Shown piece after piece: positions 6,713 to 10,497 of a stretch of DNA of 10,497 bases. The DNA comes from Bacillota bacterium (GTDB lineage: Bacteria > Bacillota > Bacilli > Alicyclobacillales > SLC66), in contig JAKADD010000058.1 in NCBI GenBank assembly GCA_021820825.1, positions 1 to 10,497 of the forward strand, given 5' to 3'. The notes under the pieces were generated by a model. That model made no database searches and had not been told where the DNA came from. It saw nothing but the letters and a program-made list of their open reading frames with translations. Within the stretch, counting starts at the first letter, position 1, and every line of letters starts with the position of its first letter. The position numbers and the translations under genes were made by a program.

Positions 6713-6902
6713 CGCAGTCGCCCCCTCGTCGCGCCAGTGTTCCAGTGCGCCATGGCGTCATGCTTGCAGCGCGCGCGTTGGCGACCGCCAGGGCCGCGTG
6801 GTCTTCGCTTCATAAGCCAAACCCCCGCGGCCTGCGGTTTGGCGGACGCGGCGACACAACGGCCCGGCGGCCCGGCGGTCGCAGCGGCCCGGCATTTGCG
6901 GT
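6713..6902. other. Intergenic region between eno and the MFS gene, GC-rich repeats
   Basis: No gene is supported here. It holds a ribosome-binding-site-like GAGGGGG at 6727-6721 (minus strand), the hairpin listed separately, and a GC-rich patch at 6861-6893 in which GGCCCGGC occurs three times, twice as a direct tandem of CCCGGCGG (6863-6878). No promoter for the downstream MFS gene could be recognised. Confidence 0.5.
6816..6843 (-). terminator. Possible weak terminator after eno
   Basis: GCCAAAC (6816-6822) pairs with GTTTGGC (6837-6843), with one more pair inside, giving an 8-bp stem with a 12-base GC-rich loop about 60 bases after the eno stop. The bases that follow on the minus strand (TTATGAAG) do not form a U-tract, so it would be a leaky or factor-dependent terminator, or just a structured RNA segment. 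Confidence 0.35.
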
Positions 6903-8222
<1,320 letters not shown>

Positions 8223-8254
8223 TCACTCCACATACCAACTCGGTCCTTCCACGA

Positions 8255-9793
8255 TCACTTGCTGATGATACTCCGCCCGGTCATCTCTGCGGGTTGCCCG
8301 ACTCCCAGCAGATCCAGCATGGTTGGCGCCATATCGGCAAGGACTCCGCCCGCGCGCAGTGACAGCCCCGGCACAGTCACGATGCACGGCACCGGGTTCG
8401 TGGTGTGTGTTGTACAGGGCGAGCCCGATTCCGGATCGATCATCACGTCCGCGTTCCCGTGATCCGCGATGATGATCGCAGCTCCTCCCGCCTCCAGCAG
8501 CGCATCGACAACCTGCCCCAGACAGACGTCCACCGCCTCGCACGCCTTGACTGCCGCTGCCATAATCCCCGAGTGACCGACCATGTCCGGATTGGCAAAA
8601 TTGAGAATCAGCACATCCAGGTTGCCCTGGCGAATGCGGTCTGTCGCGGCGGCTGCCAGTTCGAACGCGCTCATTTCCGGCTGTAGATCGTATGTCGCCA
8701 CCTTTGGCGAAGGAATCAGAATCCGCTCTTCGCCCACAAATGACTCTTCCCTGCCGCCGGAAAAAAATGACGTCACATGCGGAAATTTTTCCGTTTCCGC
8801 CATGCGCAGTTGCGTCAGACCCTGTTGTGTCAGCACTTCGCCAAGCGTGTTGTCCAGATTCGTCGGCTTGTAGGCGACGTACCCGCCAACGGATTCGCTG
8901 AAATGCGTCAGGCACACATAATACGTGTGCGGGCGCTTGGGCCCCCGATCAAAACCGCGAAAGTCGTCATTGGTGAAGACCTGTGAAATCTGCACAGCCC
9001 GATCCGGCCGAAAATTAAACATGATGATGGCGTCATCGTCTTCAATCAGGCCGACCGGGCGCCCATCCGCGCCGACGATCACAATCGGCAGGACAAATTC
9101 ATCGGTGACCGCACGCTGGTAGCTGTTTTCCAGCGCCGCCAGTGGATCTGTCGCCTGTTCGCCTTCCCCGTAGACCATGGCCCGATACGCCTTCTCCGTA
9201 CGTTCCCAGCGTTTATCGCGATCCATCGCATAGTAGCGGCCCTGCACCGTCGCCAGTTGGCCCACACCGGCCTGCGTCATCTTCTCCTGCAGTCGGCGCA
9301 CATACTCCCGGCCCGTATGCGGAAGCACGTCGCGGCCATCCAGAAACGCGTGCACATAAACCTTGTGGACACCCGCCTGTTGCGCAAAATCAAGCAGCGC
9401 AAACAGATGGTCGATGTGACTATGTACACCACCGTCAGACAGCAGTCCGTACAGGTGCAGCCTGCTCCCCTTCTCCAGCACGTGTGCGGCGGCGCCGGCA
9501 AACACCGGATTGGCGGCGAATTCGCCATCACGGATGGCTTTCGAGATGCGGGTGAGATCCTGGTACACCACACGGCCGGCGCCCAGGTTCAGATGGCCCA
9601 CTTCCGAGTTGCCCATCTGTCCTTCCGGCAGGCCAACCGCCTCGCCGCTTGCCTGCAGTGTGGTGAATGGATACTGCTTCCGATAGCGGTCAAAGTTCGG
9701 TTTATACGCCGCCGCCACCGCATTGCCTTCCAGCTCCTCACGCATTCCGAATCCATCCAGTATGATGAGGGCCAGTGGTTTCGGTTTCTCCAT
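8255..9793 (-). CDS. gpmI: 2,3-bisphosphoglycerate-independent phosphoglycerate mutase
   Basis: Interconverts 3- and 2-phosphoglycerate through a phosphoserine intermediate, using two Mn2+ ions; member of the alkaline phosphatase superfamily. At 512 aa it is the usual length. Catalytic and metal residues are in place: D13 in ILDGFG, nucleophile S63 in [15 protein letters not shown]124 in GGVHSH, R154/D155 in LDGRD, R262 and R265 in FRPDR, K336 in [10 protein letters not shown]403 and H407 in NPDMVGH, D444/H445 in ADHGNAD and H463. The ATG at 9793 has AGAGGAGG seven bases upstream. It lies between tpiA and eno. The enzyme class is Mn- and pH-sensitive, which in spore-forming Firmicutes lets 3-phosphoglycerate accumulate in forespores (known for the family, not tested here). 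Confidence 0.98.
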   Translation of the reverse strand: MEKPKPLALIILDGFGMREELEGNAVAAAYKPNFDRYRKQYPFTTLQASGEAVGLPEGQMGNSEVGHLNLGAGRVVYQDLTRISKAIRDGEFAANPVFAGAAAHVLEKGSRLHLYGLLSDGGVHSHIDHLFALLDFAQQAGVHKVYVHAFLDGRDVLPHTGREYVRRLQEKMTQAGVGQLATVQGRYYAMDRDKRWERTEKAYRAMVYGEGEQATDPLAALENSYQRAVTDEFVLPIVIVGADGRPVGLIEDDDAIIMFNFRPDRAVQISQVFTNDDFRGFDRGPKRPHTYYVCLTHFSESVGGYVAYKPTNLDNTLGEVLTQQGLTQLRMAETEKFPHVTSFFSGGREESFVGEERILIPSPKVATYDLQPEMSAFELAAAATDRIRQGNLDVLILNFANPDMVGHSGIMAAAVKACEAVDVCLGQVVDALLEAGGAAIIIADHGNADVMIDPESGSPCTTHTTNPVPCIVTVPGLSLRAGGVLADMAPTMLDLLGVGQPAEMTGRSIISK

Positions 9794-9813
9794 ACTCTCG
9801 CCTCCTCTGCGTG

Positions 9814-9837
9814 CGGTTCCGTTGCCGGTTCCGTTGC
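9814..9837. repeat. 12-bp direct tandem repeat in the tpiA-gpmI gap
   Basis: CGGTTCCGTTGC occurs twice in perfect tandem in the 78-base gap, with a partial third copy after it (9838-9845). It lies about 20 bases upstream of the gpmI start, in the mRNA leader. A recent slippage duplication is the simplest explanation. Confidence 0.8.
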
Positions 9838-9871
9838 CGCTGCCGCGCAGTCGCGTCCAGACGCCGCTCCA

Positions 9872-10497
9872 TTACTGCGCGCTTTGTCGCCACAGTTGCG
9901 CAAATGATTCCGGCTGCAGACTGGCGCCTCCCACCAGCGCGCCGTCGATGTCCGGCTGTGCCAGATACGTTCCGATATTGTCCGGTTTCACACTGCCGCC
10001 GTAAAGAATGCGCACCTGCTGCGCGATCGCGGCGCCAAGCGCGGCGCGAATCAACTCCCGGATCAGCAGAATGACCTCCTGCGCGTCCTGCGCCGATGCA
10101 GACCGTCCTGTGCCAATGGCCCATACCGGTTCATAGGCGAACACAAGCGCCGTGAGCGGCAGGCCGCCTGCACGGGCGCCATCTGCCTGCACGGCGTCTG
10201 CAGTTTGCGGAACCTGGTCGCTGTGCGCACCCCGTCCGCCGAGAGCATCGAGTACGACTCCCATCTGATTCCGGATCACCGCTTCCGTCTGCCCATTCTC
10301 CCTTTGCTCCAGAGTTTCGCCGACGCACACGATCGGAATCAGCCCGCGCTCCAACGCCGCCGCAGTTTTCCTGGCCACGCCAGCGTCTGATTCGGCAAAG
10401 AGCGCCCGTCGTTCCGAGTGACCCAGGATCACATAACGACAGCCAAGCGCGAGCAGCATCGCAGCCGACACTTCACCCGTAAATGCGCCTTCCTGCG
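9872..10497 (-). CDS. tpiA: Triosephosphate isomerase, N-terminal part outside the window
   Basis: Interconverts dihydroxyacetone phosphate and glyceraldehyde 3-phosphate in the cytosol. The visible 208 residues begin at QEGAFTGEVS, about one third into the normal protein. They include the catalytic His in VILGHSERR, the catalytic Glu in AYEPVWAIGTG (with the mobile loop 6), and the phosphate-binding ILYGGSVKPDN and GALVGGASL segments. Between the helix ending VVLDAL and the strand leading to AYEPVW there are about 32 residues where I recall about 8 in typical bacterial enzymes, so there is an insertion of roughly two dozen residues. The frame is uninterrupted through this region. It is the first visible gene of the tpiA-gpmI-eno operon; gap and pgk would be expected upstream, beyond the window. 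Confidence 0.97.
   Translation of the reverse strand, partial: QEGAFTGEVSAAMLLALGCRYVILGHSERRALFAESDAGVARKTAAALERGLIPIVCVGETLEQRENGQTEAVIRNQMGVVLDALGGRGAHSDQVPQTADAVQADGARAGGLPLTALVFAYEPVWAIGTGRSASAQDAQEVILLIRELIRAALGAAIAQQVRILYGGSVKPDNIGTYLAQPDIDGALVGGASLQPESFAQLWRQSAQ

Noticed and set aside
6861..6893. GGCCCGGC repeats considered as a REP element or a repeat array
   Set aside because: Only three short, irregularly spaced copies and no conserved spacer or clear palindromic unit; low complexity is enough to explain them.

Overview
The window looks like part of the chromosome of a fairly GC-rich, low-G+C-lineage (Firmicutes) bacterium, most likely in or near the Alicyclobacillaceae. That placement is inferred from gene order (tpiA-gpmI-eno ... 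secG-est-rnr), strong AGGAGG-type ribosome binding sites, the extended -10 promoters and the GC-rich third codon positions. No marker gene here fixes the genus.

Layout from high to low coordinates, which is the direction of most transcription (minus strand): the 3' part of tpiA (runs off the right edge), gpmI and eno form a lower-glycolysis operon. About 240 bases further on, still on the minus strand, is an MFS transporter of the glucose/fucose-permease type. A second, unrelated MFS transporter (MdtH-like DHA1 drug-efflux type) is on the plus strand and converges on it; the two coding regions overlap tail to tail by 59 bp. A divergent promoter region of about 210 bases separates the MdtH-like gene from secG (minus). 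secG has a clear sigma-A promoter and a hairpin terminator, so it appears to be transcribed alone. A gap of about 540 bases follows that holds two short, overlapping plus-strand reading frames: a small ORF with an excellent ribosome binding site and a left-handed beta-helix (hexapeptide-repeat) fragment. Last come a carboxylesterase of the Est30 type and rnr (RNase R), separated by one base. rnr runs off the left edge.

Functionally the window joins lower glycolysis (TpiA, GpmI, Eno), protein export (SecG), a housekeeping esterase and 3'-5' RNA decay (RNase R). This neighbourhood is well known in Bacilli. The convergent MFS pair lies between eno and secG.

The most unusual item is the RNase R C-terminus. 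After a normal catalytic core and S1 domain it carries at least eleven tandem copies of an Arg/Lys/Gly-rich octapeptide, still repeating at the window edge. Other oddities are an insertion of roughly two dozen residues in TpiA just before the catalytic loop-6 strand, the lack of a standard start codon that would give the minus-strand MFS protein a whole first membrane helix, and the possible frameshifted hexapeptide gene. I see no CRISPR array, insertion sequence, tRNA or rRNA, and no convincing new multi-gene system.
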